64,000 nt of DNA from Celeribacter naphthalenivorans (GTDB lineage: Bacteria; Pseudomonadota; Alphaproteobacteria; Rhodobacterales; Rhodobacteraceae): NCBI RefSeq assembly GCF_020524585.1, contig NZ_JAIVLK010000001.1, positions 248,001 through 312,000 of the forward strand, written 5' to 3'. Of this stretch, positions 27,003 through 35,529 are shown one piece after another (the first letter of the stretch is position 1; each line of letters begins with the position of its first letter). The translations under genes were made by a program, and so were the position numbers. The notes under the pieces were generated by a model. That model saw only the letters and a program-made list of their open reading frames with translations, searched no databases and had not been told where the DNA came from.

Positions 27003-27290
27003 ATGTCCATCGACATTGATACCGCCCGCCGGGTGGCCAAGCTCGCCCGCATCCGCGTCGAGGAAGACGCGCTTCCGGCGCTGGCCTCGGAATTCAACGC
27101 TGTGCTCGGCTTTATCGAGCAACTCTCCGAAGTGGATGTCGAAGGTGTTGAGCCGATGACCTCGGTGACGCCGCAGCGTCTCAAGCGCCGCCAAGACGGT
27201 GTGACGGATGGCAATATGCAGGAGAAAATCCTGAAAAATGCGCCCGACGCGCGCGAGGGCTTCTTTGCAGTGCCGAAGGTGGTGGAATAA
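27003..27290 (+). CDS. gatC: Asp-tRNA(Asn)/Glu-tRNA(Gln) amidotransferase subunit C
   Basis: 95-aa GatC, the small stabilising subunit of the GatCAB transamidosome that amidates mischarged tRNAs. Typical regions are [38 protein letters not shown] and the C-terminal [14 protein letters not shown]. The ATG at 27003 starts the family sequence; a slightly longer frame begins at 26976. The stop overlaps the gatA start (TAATG). gatB is not in the window. Confidence 0.96.
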   Translation: MSIDIDTARRVAKLARIRVEEDALPALASEFNAVLGFIEQLSEVDVEGVEPMTSVTPQRLKRRQDGVTDGNMQEKILKNAPDAREGFFAVPKVVE

Positions 27291-28777
27291 TGTCTGATCT
27301 CAATAAACTCACGCTCTCTGCCGCCCGTGACGGTCTGCGCGCCAAGGAATTTACCTCCGCCGATCTGACCGAGGCCTGTCTCACCGAGATCGAAGGCGCC
27401 GGTGCGCTCAATGCTTTCGTGCACAACACGCCCGAGATCGCCCGTGAACAAGCCAAAGCCGCCGACGCGCGTCTGGCCGCAGGCGATGCGCCTGCCATGT
27501 GCGGCCTGCCGATCGGGATCAAGGATCTCTTTGCCACCAAAGGCGTGCCGACCCAGGCGGCTTCGGCGATCCTCGAAGGCTTCAAACCCGAATACGAGTC
27601 GACCATCACCTCGAAGCTGTTTGACGCAGGCGCGGTCATGCTGGGCAAGCTCAACATGGACGAATTTGCCATGGGCTCCTCGAACGAGACCTCGACCTAT
27701 GGCAACGCGGTCAACCCGTGGCGCCGGGGCAATGAAGAGACCCCGCTGACGCCGGGTGGCTCCTCGGGCGGCTCCTCTGCGGCCGTTTCTGCCGATCTTT
27801 GCTTGGCGGCGACCGGCACCGACACAGGCGGCTCGATCCGCCAGCCTGCCGCGTTTACCGGCATCGTCGGCATCAAACCTACCTACGGGCGGTGTTCGCG
27901 CTGGGGTGTTGTGGCCTTTGCCTCGTCTTTGGACCAAGCCGGTCCGATGACCAAATCCGTGCGCGATGCGGCGATCATGTTGGAGGCCATGTGCGGTCAC
28001 GACATGAAAGACAGCACCTCCGCCGATCTGCCCGTGCCGAATTTCGAGGCGCTTTTGACCGGCGACATTCGCGGCAAGAAAATCGGCATCCCGAAAGAAT
28101 ATCGCCTCGACGGCACGCCGGACGAGATCGTCAAACTTTGGGACGATGGCGCCGCGATGCTCAAGGACGCCGGTGCCGAGATCGTCGATATTTCCCTGCC
28201 GCACACCAAATACGCGCTGCCGACCTATTACGTCATCGCGCCGGCTGAGGCCTCTTCGAACCTCGCGCGGTATGACGGCGTGCGCTACGGCCACCGTGCG
28301 ACGCTCGCGGCGGGCGAGGGCATCAACGACATGTACGAGAAAACCCGCGCCGAAGGCTTTGGCAAAGAGGTTCAACGTCGTGTCATGGTCGGCACCTATG
28401 TGCTCTCGGCTGGCTTCTACGACGCCTATTACAACAAGGCGCGCAAGGTCCGCACGCTGATCAAAAAGGACTTCGAGGACGCTTTCGCCGCTGGTGTCGA
28501 TGCGATCCTGACGCCCGCGACACCGTCCCCGGCCTTTGGTCTGGGCGAAGTGTCCGACTCTGACCCGATCCAGATGTATCTGAACGACGTTTTCACCGTG
28601 ACCGTGAACCTCGCGGGTCTGCCGGGTATTTCCGTACCCACGGGCGTGTCGGCCACCGGCCTGCCGCTCGGGCTTCAGCTTATCGGCAAACCTTGGGAAG
28701 AGGGCGATCTGCTGAATATCGCGCATTCGCTCGAGGGGGCCGCAGGCTTTGTTTCCAAGCCTGAAAAATGGTGGTAA
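27290..28777 (+). CDS. gatA: Asp-tRNA(Asn)/Glu-tRNA(Gln) amidotransferase subunit A
   Basis: 495-aa amidase-signature enzyme that releases ammonia from glutamine for GatB. The Ser-cisSer-Lys set is visible: Lys in [13 protein letters not shown], and the Ser-rich loop [17 protein letters not shown] with [31 protein letters not shown] is typical of GatA rather than other amidases. It overlaps gatC by 1 bp and is followed by a terminator, so gatCA is a two-gene unit here, with gatB elsewhere. Confidence 0.97.
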   Translation: MSDLNKLTLSAARDGLRAKEFTSADLTEACLTEIEGAGALNAFVHNTPEIAREQAKAADARLAAGDAPAMCGLPIGIKDLFATKGVPTQAASAILEGFKPEYESTITSKLFDAGAVMLGKLNMDEFAMGSSNETSTYGNAVNPWRRGNEETPLTPGGSSGGSSAAVSADLCLAATGTDTGGSIRQPAAFTGIVGIKPTYGRCSRWGVVAFASSLDQAGPMTKSVRDAAIMLEAMCGHDMKDSTSADLPVPNFEALLTGDIRGKKIGIPKEYRLDGTPDEIVKLWDDGAAMLKDAGAEIVDISLPHTKYALPTYYVIAPAEASSNLARYDGVRYGHRATLAAGEGINDMYEKTRAEGFGKEVQRRVMVGTYVLSAGFYDAYYNKARKVRTLIKKDFEDAFAAGVDAILTPATPSPAFGLGEVSDSDPIQMYLNDVFTVTVNLAGLPGISVPTGVSATGLPLGLQLIGKPWEEGDLLNIAHSLEGAAGFVSKPEKWW

Positions 28778-28803
28778 GAGGCGGTCTAATTCGCCTCTTT
28801 TGG
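28776..28803 (+). terminator. Intrinsic terminator of gatCA
   Basis: An 8-bp stem (28776-28783 with 28792-28799) overlaps the gatA stop codon, followed by TTTTGG. Confidence 0.75.
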
Positions 28804-28816
28804 AGCTTTTGCCCCC

Positions 28817-29488
28817 ATGCGCCTGACTGTTGCTCTGATCTCTTTGGCGGCTCTTGCCGCCTGTGAAACCCCGGTTCCCAATAGCGGCGCCGGGGTCGGT
28901 TTCGGCTCTTATGCCGATTATCAGGCCAACCGCGAGGCGCAGTTGATTGCGGGCGGAGAAGGCAGCGGGGCAGGGCGCACAGCCTCCAGCCTCGACACTC
29001 AAGCGATCTCCGCCGAGGCCTCTGCCGCCATCGACGCCGCAGAGGCAGGAAGTGCTGCGCCCACGGGCCCGGCGCCCTCCGCCGTCACCAATGCGGTCGG
29101 CATCTCGTCCGAGAATGACTTCTCGGCCGTGTCTTCTGAGCGCTCGATCGAAGAGGACGCCGCCCTCGTCGCCGCCAACAAAGAAGCCTATGTGACGATC
29201 CAGCCGACGGCCCTTCCGTCGCGCCCGAATTCGGATGCGGGCATCATTGTGGAATTCGCGCTTTCGACCACCAACAGCGTCGGTCAGGCGCTTTATTCCC
29301 GTCTGATCCCCGGTGCCGAATCGCGCGCCGCGCGCAATTGTGCGAAATACCCGTCCCCCGATCTGGCGCAGGAATATTTCCTCAAAAACGGCGGGCCTGA
29401 AAAGAACCCGCAGGGCCTCGATCCCGATGGCGATGGCTTCGCCTGTAGCTGGGACCCCGCGCCCTTCCGTCTGGCCGCCAAACGCTAA
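28817..29488 (+). CDS. Lipoprotein with C-terminal excalibur-like calcium motif
   Basis: 223 aa with a lipobox (LISLAALAAC, Cys at about 16). The middle is Ala/Ser-rich and probably disordered. The C-terminal ~40 residues contain ARNCAKYPSPDLAQEYFL and then DPDGDGFACSWDP, an excalibur-type DxDxDG loop flanked by two cysteines that probably binds calcium. It is followed one base later by an amidase gene, suggesting a joint cell-envelope role. Confidence 0.8.
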   Translation: MRLTVALISLAALAACETPVPNSGAGVGFGSYADYQANREAQLIAGGEGSGAGRTASSLDTQAISAEASAAIDAAEAGSAAPTGPAPSAVTNAVGISSENDFSAVSSERSIEEDAALVAANKEAYVTIQPTALPSRPNSDAGIIVEFALSTTNSVGQALYSRLIPGAESRAARNCAKYPSPDLAQEYFLKNGGPEKNPQGLDPDGDGFACSWDPAPFRLAAKR

Positions 29489-29489
29489 G

Positions 29490-30188
29490 ATGCCCTCTAA
29501 GCTTGTGATCCAAGAGCACCCGTCGCCGAATTTCGGCGAACGGCGCGACGGCGCGCGGCCTGACTTGTTGGTGATCCACTACACGGCCATGGCGACGGCC
29601 GAGGCGGCTTTGGAGCGGCTGTGTTCATCCGAGCATGAGGTCTCCGCGCATTACCTGATTTGTGAGCAAGGGCAGGTGTTCCGCCTCGTCGATGAAGAGA
29701 TGCGCGCTTGGCATGCCGGTGTGGGGCAATGGGGCGATGTGACGGATGTGAATTCGCGCTCCGTCGGGATTGAATTGGCGAACCCGGGGACAACGCCCTT
29801 TGCCGCCGCGCAGATGGCGGCTTTGGAGGCGCTTCTGGCGGATATTCTGGCCCGCCACGCGATCCCGCCGGAGCGCGTCATCGGCCATTCCGACATGGCG
29901 CCAGAGCGCAAGATCGATCCCGGTCCTCGGTTTGACTGGAAAAGACTGGCTTTGCAGGGTTTGTCTGTATTTCCGAAAGAAATGGAGGGCATCGAACCCG
30001 ATGAGGTTCGATTTGTGCAAGATTTGCAGGCCTTCGGATACCCGGAAACGCCGCTTGAGGCACTCTTGCCTGCCTTCCGAAGCCGTTTTCGCCCACGTCA
30101 TCACGGCCCCCTCGATGGTCTCGATATGACACTGGCGCGCGATCTCGCCACCCGCTTTCCCATTGACCACGGCAAGCTGACCGCCTAA
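29490..30188 (+). CDS. N-acetylmuramoyl-L-alanine amidase (AmiD/Amidase_2 type)
   Basis: 232-aa zinc amidase that cleaves the MurNAc-L-Ala bond of peptidoglycan fragments. Zinc and catalytic motifs are LLVIHYTAMATAEAAL (first His), SAHYLICEQGQVFRLV, AWHAGVGQW, NSRSVGIELANPG and VIGHSDMAPERKIDPG (His and Asp near the end). A C-terminal peptidoglycan-binding-like helical region follows (VRFVQDLQAFGYP). No signal peptide is present, so it may act on recycled muropeptides in the cytosol, like AmpD. ATG 29490 directly follows the lipoprotein stop; the longer frame from 29313 lies inside that gene. Confidence 0.93.
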   Translation: MPSKLVIQEHPSPNFGERRDGARPDLLVIHYTAMATAEAALERLCSSEHEVSAHYLICEQGQVFRLVDEEMRAWHAGVGQWGDVTDVNSRSVGIELANPGTTPFAAAQMAALEALLADILARHAIPPERVIGHSDMAPERKIDPGPRFDWKRLALQGLSVFPKEMEGIEPDEVRFVQDLQAFGYPETPLEALLPAFRSRFRPRHHGPLDGLDMTLARDLATRFPIDHGKLTA

Positions 30189-30197
30189 GTCGCACAT

Positions 30198-30612
30198 CGA
30201 CGCGGATGGCCGGATAACCGCCGCTTCTCTCGAGGTTCGCTTTGGGGGGAGGGGAGGAAAGTCCGGACTCCCTTGAGCAACGGTGCCGGGTAACGCCCGG
30301 CGGGGGCAACCCCAGGGACAGCGCCACAGAGAAGAGACGGCCTTCTATACGGAGGTCATGGTGAAACGGTGGGGTAAGAGCCCACCGCGCGAGCGGCAAC
30401 GTGAGCGGCACGGCAAGCCCCACCGGGAGCAATGCCAAATAGGGGTTCTACGCGGGGTCTGTTGTGCGCAAGCATACCGCCCGCAAGGTCGCTCAAGCCT
30501 GAGAACCCGGGTTGGCAGCTTGAGCCGTCTGGTAACAGCCGGCCTAGAGGAATGGTTATCCACGGCGGGTTTCCCGCTGAGACAGAATCCGGCTTACAGG
30601 CTGTCCGCGTCG
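30198..30612 (+). ncRNA. rnpB: RNase P RNA (type A)
   Basis: About 415 nt. The P1 helix can be formed by CGACGCGGA (30198-30206) and TCCGCGTCG (30604-30612). The conserved core GAGGAAAGTCCGGACTCC appears at about 30254, and the 3' conserved ACAGAATCCGGCTTACAGG at about 30583. Sequence between fits the alphaproteobacterial type A layout. It is located between the amidase and DUF533 genes; protein ORFs predicted across it are not real. Confidence 0.95.
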
Positions 30613-30771
30613 TATGTCAGGGGCTTTTGAGGGCTCTGCCCTCTTGGCCGCTCCGCGCCCAATTCACCCGGGATATTTAGCGACAAAAGAAGGCGGATTT
30701 TGCCCGGTTGGCAGATGGAATTTTTCATCGCACTATGGGGCAAGTTGTTTTGAGAAAAGGGAGAGCCCCCA

Positions 30772-31482
30772 ATGAGTTTCGTGAAGACATTGACAACCTT
30801 GGCGATCGGCTTTGCTGCGGCCAAAGGCGTTGAGAAGATGAAGAAAATGGGGGGTATGGACGGGGTGCGCGAAGCGATGCGCCAGTCCGGCGCCCCTGGC
30901 GGCATGGCCGATCAGATGGGCCAGATGGCGGAGAAATTCGGCTTTCCCGGTGGATCAGAAGCCGTGCGCGACATGATGGGCAAGTTTGGCAATCAGGCCG
31001 CGGATATGTCCGAGGCGACCGAAGCGGGGCTTGGCTCGCTGTTCTCTGCTATGTCGGGGGCTGCGGCCACGGGCGCAACGTCGATGTCGGACATGTTTGC
31101 CTCCGTGACGGCGGGGACGCCTGTGGGGGCGGCCGCAGAAGAGAATGCGAAACTGATGATCCGCTCGATGATCATGGCGGCGAAGGCCGATGGCGTGATC
31201 GACGCCGAAGAGCGCACGAAAATCCTCGATCAACTGGGCGATGCCTCCGAGGAAGAGATCGCCTTTGTGCAGGCCGAACTGGATGCGCCGGTCGATCCGA
31301 TGGCGCTGGCCAAGGACGCGGGGACGTCCGCGGGCGCGCAGGTTTATGCGGCGGCTTTGATGGCGATTTCGGTGGATACCGAGGCGGAAAAGACCTTTCT
31401 CACAGGGCTGGCGCAATCCTTGATGCTGGACCCGGCAAAGCAGGCAGAGATTCATCAGTCGATGGGCAAGCCAGTCATTTGA
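30772..31482 (+). CDS. DUF533 (YebE-like, TerB-fold) protein
   Basis: 236 aa. The N-terminus is MSFVKTLTTLAIGFAAAKGV with a Met/Gly-rich flexible stretch. The C-terminal half is the DUF533 region (LMIRSMIMAAKADGVIDAEE, RTKILDQLGDASEEEIAFV, AQVYAAALMAISVDTEAEK), a helical fold related to tellurite-resistance TerB. Function unknown; E. coli YebE is a stress-induced inner-membrane protein. It is preceded by rnpB and followed by a terminator. Confidence 0.88.
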   Translation: MSFVKTLTTLAIGFAAAKGVEKMKKMGGMDGVREAMRQSGAPGGMADQMGQMAEKFGFPGGSEAVRDMMGKFGNQAADMSEATEAGLGSLFSAMSGAAATGATSMSDMFASVTAGTPVGAAAEENAKLMIRSMIMAAKADGVIDAEERTKILDQLGDASEEEIAFVQAELDAPVDPMALAKDAGTSAGAQVYAAALMAISVDTEAEKTFLTGLAQSLMLDPAKQAEIHQSMGKPVI

Positions 31483-31575
31483 TGTCTTCATGCGAGATTG
31501 CTTTGCAATCCGCTCCAGACGGGGCGGCCTGACCGGGCGACAGTCGTCGCCTTCTCGTACAGACCTTTCAAGTGG

Positions 31576-31606
31576 AAGGGCGGTCTTGGAGCCGCCCTTT
31601 TTTGTT
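31576..31606 (+). terminator. Intrinsic terminator between DUF533 and ribN genes
   Basis: An 8-bp stem (31576-31583 with 31592-31599) followed by TTTTTTG. The minus-strand permease stop lies at 31606, so the hairpin may serve both directions. Confidence 0.75.
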
Positions 31607-32490
31607 TATGCAGGCTGTGCGGCGCGGCTTTCCTGGCGCAGCAAGTAGAAGGATGCGGCGAGGATCATAATCGATCCGATCCACATCGAACCGGGCGGCA
31701 CAAAGCCAAAGGCCAAGACGCCAAAGCCCACGTTAAGCGGCAGTTTCAGGTGATCGAAGGGCTGCAAATAGGCGGCATCGGCGACCGCATAAGCCTTGGC
31801 GATGGCATATTGCGCCAAGGCGGTCAGGAGCCCCGCCGCGACGAGAATGAGCGCTGTGAGGCCGCCACCCAGGGCGATGCCGTCTCCTAATGCGAGGCCG
31901 AAGTTCACGGGGCTGAGCATCAAGAGCAGGTAGACGGTGAGGCTCTCTGGTGTTTCAGAGCGGGTCAGGCGTTTGGTCAGCAAAGAGGTGAGCGCCCAGA
32001 AGGCGGCGGCGCCGACGGGATAGAGCACGAAGAGCGAAAAGCTTTCGGACCAGGGCGCGAGGATGATCATGCCGCCCGCGAAACCGACCGTGACGGCGAT
32101 CCAGCGCTCGGGCGTGGCGGCCTCATCCAGGAACAGATTGGCGCCCAGCGTCACAAAGAAGGGCGAGAGCATGATGAGCGCAATCGCCTGCCAGATCGGC
32201 ACATGGGCGAGGCCCGCGATCCAGAGCTGGACCCCGATGACGGCGGCGGCGACGCGCAGAAGGTGGAGCATCAGGTTGTGGGTCTTCATCGCGCGCAGGC
32301 CCTCGCGGACCACCCAAGGGAGCGAGAACAGCAAGGCGATGAAATATTGCCAAAACGCCATGCGCGCGGAGGGCACATGGAGCATCATGGTGGCATATTG
32401 GGTCAAAAGGTTGATGACGGCAAAGAGCACACCGGCCACGATCATCAAAAGGGCACCGGCGCGGGCCGGACCAAGGGAAGTGAGAGTCAT
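31606..32490 (-). CDS. ribN: DMT-family permease behind FMN riboswitch; predicted riboflavin transporter RibN
   Basis: 294-aa drug/metabolite transporter with two EamA halves and ten hydrophobic helices (GALLMIVAGVLFAVINLLTQ at the N-terminus; a second EamA from about residue 150). A complete FMN riboswitch lies on the same strand 72 bp upstream with no other gene between, which points to flavin regulation. Rhizobial RibN riboflavin importers are DMT proteins behind FMN riboswitches, so I assign RibN by family plus context. ATG 32490 follows a GAGAAAGGA ribosome site; an ATG at 32508 is less likely. Transport of riboflavin is inferred, not proven. Confidence 0.87.
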   Translation of the reverse strand: MTLTSLGPARAGALLMIVAGVLFAVINLLTQYATMMLHVPSARMAFWQYFIALLFSLPWVVREGLRAMKTHNLMLHLLRVAAAVIGVQLWIAGLAHVPIWQAIALIMLSPFFVTLGANLFLDEAATPERWIAVTVGFAGGMIILAPWSESFSLFVLYPVGAAAFWALTSLLTKRLTRSETPESLTVYLLLMLSPVNFGLALGDGIALGGGLTALILVAAGLLTALAQYAIAKAYAVADAAYLQPFDHLKLPLNVGFGVLAFGFVPPGSMWIGSIMILAASFYLLRQESRAAQPA

Positions 32491-32561
32491 GTGTCGTCCT
32501 TTCTCCACACATAACTCAAGGCACGAGGGCAGGGCGCACGCGGTGAGGCGACGACCTGTCT

Positions 32562-32722
32562 TCTCTCTTTCATCCGGACTATGACCGTCGGCTCCGGGAT
32601 CGCACCGGATCTGCTGTCCAAGCGTATCCGAGGAGGATGCGCGAGCGCTCGCGGGCTGATAGGAGGCTTGAATAGGCCCCTAAACACCGCCGGTGGGGAA
32701 TTTCACCCCGCCCTGAGAGGTT
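32562..32722 (-). promoter_or_regulatory. FMN riboswitch (RFN element)
   Basis: Read on the minus strand it contains the RFN signatures in order: GGGCGGGGTGAAATTCCCCA then CCGGCGGT (about 32715-32687), AGCCCGCGAGCG (about 32656-32645), GATCCGGTGCGATCCCGGAG then CCGACGGTCATAGTCCGGATG (about 32612-32571). Terminal helix P1 can pair CCTCTC with GAGAGA. It lies directly upstream of the DMT permease. I see no classic terminator hairpin between aptamer and ATG, so control may be at translation. Confidence 0.93.
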
Positions 32723-32954
32723 ACACGACCGATTTGGTCGCAGGATCGATTTAGGCGTCGTGCAAAAGGGACGCAAGCCATAGCAGGCGCAGAACCTCTG
32801 TGCGTCAGGAAACTCCGCGCTTGTGACTGTTTTCTGTCGATACCCCATTGACTCAGGGGCCGAAGTCCTTAAAAGGCAGGCTTCAAGGATTCCACGGGCT
32901 GGCGCTCGAACACAACTGTGCCCCCGTTGCACGCGATAATTGGAGTAATGAAAA

Positions 32955-33122
32955 ATGGCGAAGCCGACGACGATCAAAATCCGTCTCAACTCGACCGCGG
33001 ACACGGGCCACTTCTACGTGACCAAAAAGAATGCCCGCACCATGACCGAAAAGATGGTCGTAAAGAAATACGACCCGGTTGCGCGTAAGCACGTCGAGTA
33101 CAAAGAAGGCAAAATCAAGTAA
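32955..33122 (+). CDS. rpmG: 50S ribosomal protein L33
   Basis: 55-aa L33: it begins [18 protein letters not shown], continues [20 protein letters not shown] and ends with [17 protein letters not shown]. It lacks the paired Cys ribbon, so it is the zinc-independent form common in proteobacteria. The ribosome site is weak, with GGAG at 32942-32945 lying 9 bp before the ATG. A terminator follows. Confidence 0.96.
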   Translation: MAKPTTIKIRLNSTADTGHFYVTKKNARTMTEKMVVKKYDPVARKHVEYKEGKIK

Positions 33123-33146
33123 GCCCTTCCGACATACCAAGATGCA

Positions 33147-33185
33147 AAAACCGCGCAACCCGAGAGGGAAGCGCGGTTTTTCTTT
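33147..33185 (+). terminator. Intrinsic terminator of rpmG
   Basis: A 10-bp stem AAAACCGCGC / GCGCGGTTTT (33147-33156 with 33171-33180) runs into further T residues. Confidence 0.8.
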
Positions 33186-33243
33186 GCCAGCTTCTCTCGC
33201 CAGCGGACCAGAATTCCAACCCGTCCAACATGAGGAGAGAGAG

Positions 33244-33864
33244 ATGTTCGGATGTTTCGATGATGATTTGAGAGAGCCGGAGCGGCCAGACAGCTCCTGC
33301 TCGTTGCCCAGTAGCCTGAGCGAGGCTCTGGCGGTGCGCGCGCAGGAGATTCGCAAGAGCGTGCCGTTCACCGTTCGCGTCGCCATGCCGGCCGATACCG
33401 CGGAGATCGACACGCTCTTTCGTGCCTCCTACGGTCAGCTTCTCAAACAACACTACCCGGCCGCCATTCTCGACGCCGCCTTGCCTGCGCTTTTGCATAC
33501 GGCGCCACGCTTGCTCAATTCCGGCACATTCTTTGTCGCCGAAAGCGGCGGGGGCGAGATCATCGCCGCAGGTGGTTGGACGCAGGCCACGCCCTTTGGC
33601 GGTGTCGGTCCGCGTGAGATCGGCCATATGCGCCGGGTCGCGGTGCACCCGGATCATGTCCGGCGCGGTGTGGGGTCGGTTCTGCTTGGCCATATCCTCG
33701 AAAATGCGACGCTGACGGGGGTGGAGCGGATGTGTTCGCTGTCGACCCTGACGGCGCGGGCGTTTTATGAGGCGCATGGGTTTGAGGCGTCAGGCGATGT
33801 GGATCTGGCGCTGAAACCCGGTGTCTACCTGCCCGCGATCCAGATGGCCCGCGACTTGGTCTGA
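33244..33864 (+). CDS. GNAT-family N-acetyltransferase
   Basis: 206 aa. The GNAT core starts near residue 40 (VPFTVRVAMPADTAEIDTLF) and has the acetyl-CoA loop region HMRRVAVHPDHVRRGVGSVL, then FYEAHGFEASGDVDLAL. The first ~35 residues (MFGCFDDDLREPERPDSSCS) are not part of the domain. ATG 33244 follows AGGAGAGAG; the longer frame from 33079 overlaps rpmG and its terminator and is rejected. Substrate unknown. Confidence 0.88.
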   Translation: MFGCFDDDLREPERPDSSCSLPSSLSEALAVRAQEIRKSVPFTVRVAMPADTAEIDTLFRASYGQLLKQHYPAAILDAALPALLHTAPRLLNSGTFFVAESGGGEIIAAGGWTQATPFGGVGPREIGHMRRVAVHPDHVRRGVGSVLLGHILENATLTGVERMCSLSTLTARAFYEAHGFEASGDVDLALKPGVYLPAIQMARDLV

Positions 33865-33869
33865 CACGT

Positions 33870-33983
33870 TAAAGCGTTTCTCAAAAAACTTGAGGCACTC
33901 AATTTTGAGAAACGCAGCACTATCAATTCAGTGTGGCACCGTTTTTCGCTCAATCTGATTCAGATTAAACGAAAAACGCTTTA
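33870..33983. repeat. Nested palindromic element between convergent genes
   Basis: Three nested or serial inverted repeats fill the 116-bp gap: outer arms TAAAGCGTTT / AAACGCTTTA (33870-33879 with 33974-33983), a 13-bp perfect hairpin GCGTTTCTCAAAA / TTTTGAGAAACGC (33874-33886 with 33903-33915), and CGTTTTTCG / CGAAAAACG (33940-33948 with 33970-33978) enclosing AATCTGATTCAGATT (33952-33966). It lies between the GNAT stop and the EamA stop. It may be a bidirectional terminator or a copy of a dispersed palindromic repeat. Confidence 0.75.
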
Positions 33984-34406
33984 GGCAATCGCCATAATCA
34001 CGGCGCCGGCTGAAATCAGGCCGACGCCGACCCAGCCGAGCAGGCTGAGGCTTTCCCCAAGCACAAGGGCGGCCAGCACGGCCACGAAGACCACGGAGAG
34101 CTTGTCCACGGGCGCGACCTGTGCGGCTTTGCCGATCTGGAGCGCGCGGAAGTAACAGAGCCAGGACGCGCCGGTCATCAGCCCCGAGAGCACCAGAAAC
34201 CCCGCGCCTTTGGCGCTGATCTTGGACAGCGGCTCAATGTCGCCCAGCGACCATGCAAAGAGACCGGAGGCGACAAAGACCACGCCGGTGCGCAGGAAGG
34301 TCGCGAAATTCGAATTGATTTCCGAGATGCCGAGCTTTGCTGTGATGGCGGTCAGAGCGGCGAAAACTGCGGAGAGCAAAGCCCAGAATTGCCAGTTGTC
34401 TGTCAT
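33981..34406 (-). CDS. Half-size EamA (DMT) membrane protein
   Basis: 141 aa with about five hydrophobic helices covering a single EamA unit (MTDNWQFWALLSAVFAALTA, TFLRTGVVFVASGLFAWSL, PVDKLSVVFVAVLAALVLGE). Full DMT permeases have two such units, so this protein probably dimerises as small-multidrug-resistance-like ancestors do. Substrate unknown. It has its own upstream terminator boundary (34425-34455) and ends inside the nested palindrome. Confidence 0.88.
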   Translation of the reverse strand: MTDNWQFWALLSAVFAALTAITAKLGISEINSNFATFLRTGVVFVASGLFAWSLGDIEPLSKISAKGAGFLVLSGLMTGASWLCYFRALQIGKAAQVAPVDKLSVVFVAVLAALVLGESLSLLGWVGVGLISAGAVIMAIA

Positions 34407-34424
34407 GTAACTGTCCTGAATCCA

Positions 34425-34455
34425 TGAAAAAAGGGCCGGTCGTTACCGGCCCTTT
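34425..34455 (-). terminator. Terminator of the BI-1 gene
   Basis: An 11-bp perfect stem (34430-34440 with 34445-34455), loop CGTT, followed on the minus strand by a T6 run. Confidence 0.85.
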
Positions 34456-34496
34456 GTCAGTCTGTCAGGCGATCCTTTGAGGATCAATCCCGCTTC

Positions 34497-35267
34497 TTAA
34501 TCCCGGTTGCCCAAGAATTGCAGCAGGAACATGAACAGGTTGATGAAATCGAGGTAGAGGTTCAGCGCCCCCATGATCGCGGATTTCGCCAGCCATTCCC
34601 CGTCCATCGCATGGGCGTGGGAGATGTAGTCGGTTTTGATCTTTTGCGTGTCGTAGGCGGTGAGGCCTGCGAAGATCAGCACACCGATCGCGGAGATCGC
34701 GAACTCAAGACCGGAGGACTTGAGGAAGATGTTGACGATCGACGCGAGGATCAGGCCGATCACCCCCATGATCAGGAAAGACCCCCAGCCGGAGATGTCT
34801 TTCTTGGTGGTGTAGCCCCAGAGCGACAGACCCGCGAAGGCCGCGGAGGTCACGAGGAAAGTCTGCGCGATGGAGGCGCCGGTGAACACGAGGAAGATCG
34901 AGCTCAAGGACAGGCCCATCAGAGCGGCGTAGACATAGAAATAGGTCTGGGTCGCGGCAGCCGAGAGGCGGGACACGATGGCGCCAAAGCCAAAGACCAT
35001 GGCGAGCGGTGCGAACATGATCACCCATTTGAGCGGCGACACGTAAAGCGCGTAGCCGAGGCTCGTCAGGTATTCATTGGCGCCGATCTGATATTCGGTC
35101 GGGGTGGCGCTCACGGCGAGGTTGGACAGAGCCCAAGCGGCCAAAGCGGTCACCAGAAGACCCACGGACATCGTGCCGTAGACCTTGTTCATATGGGCGC
35201 GAAGGCCGGCGTCGATCTCAGCCGAGCGTGCGCCGACACCAGCGTTGATCGTTCTGTAGTCAGCCAT
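34497..35267 (-). CDS. Bax inhibitor-1/YccA family membrane protein
   Basis: 256-aa BI-1 (TMBIM) family protein with seven hydrophobic segments, among them MSVGLLVTALAAWALSNLAV, WVIMFAPLAMVFGFGAIV and FYVYAALMGLSLSSIFLVF. The pH/calcium-gate-like C-terminal part AGLTAYDTQKIKTDY is present with its conserved Asp. E. coli YccA modulates FtsH; BsYetJ conducts calcium. Which role applies here is unknown. A terminator follows. Confidence 0.94.
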   Translation of the reverse strand: MADYRTINAGVGARSAEIDAGLRAHMNKVYGTMSVGLLVTALAAWALSNLAVSATPTEYQIGANEYLTSLGYALYVSPLKWVIMFAPLAMVFGFGAIVSRLSAAATQTYFYVYAALMGLSLSSIFLVFTGASIAQTFLVTSAAFAGLSLWGYTTKKDISGWGSFLIMGVIGLILASIVNIFLKSSGLEFAISAIGVLIFAGLTAYDTQKIKTDYISHAHAMDGEWLAKSAIMGALNLYLDFINLFMFLLQFLGNRD

Positions 35268-35426
35268 TTTCTATCTGTCTCCTGTGCGTAAAAATGCGTG
35301 TTCTCCGCCGCTTGCGGAGATATCTCTCCCGATATTGGCAGTCCTGCCCCGGATTTCAAGCCATGTCAGAGCGGAAAACGCATTGTTTTCGACAGATTTT
35401 TGAGGGGGCTTTATGGGAATTGAGGG

Positions 35427-35461
35427 CAAAAAGTGACCGCGATACCAAGGGCATCGCGGTC
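35427..35461 (-). terminator. Terminator after the DUF1127 gene
   Basis: A 9-bp stem GACCGCGAT / ATCGCGGTC (35435-35443 with 35453-35461), with ACTTTTTG following on the minus strand. The stop of the DUF1127 gene is 69 bp upstream. Confidence 0.7.
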
Positions 35462-35529
35462 GGGGGACCTCGGAAGGCAACTCTGCGACGATCCGACCGG
35501 GTCAGTCTGTCGCAGGCTTAATATGTGGC

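Noticed and set aside
26972-29002. 676-aa minus-strand open frame
   Set aside because: Antisense to gatCA; no motif, shadow composition.
30283-30680. Protein ORFs over rnpB
   Set aside because: The sequence is the RNase P RNA with its conserved core; overlapping frames are incidental.
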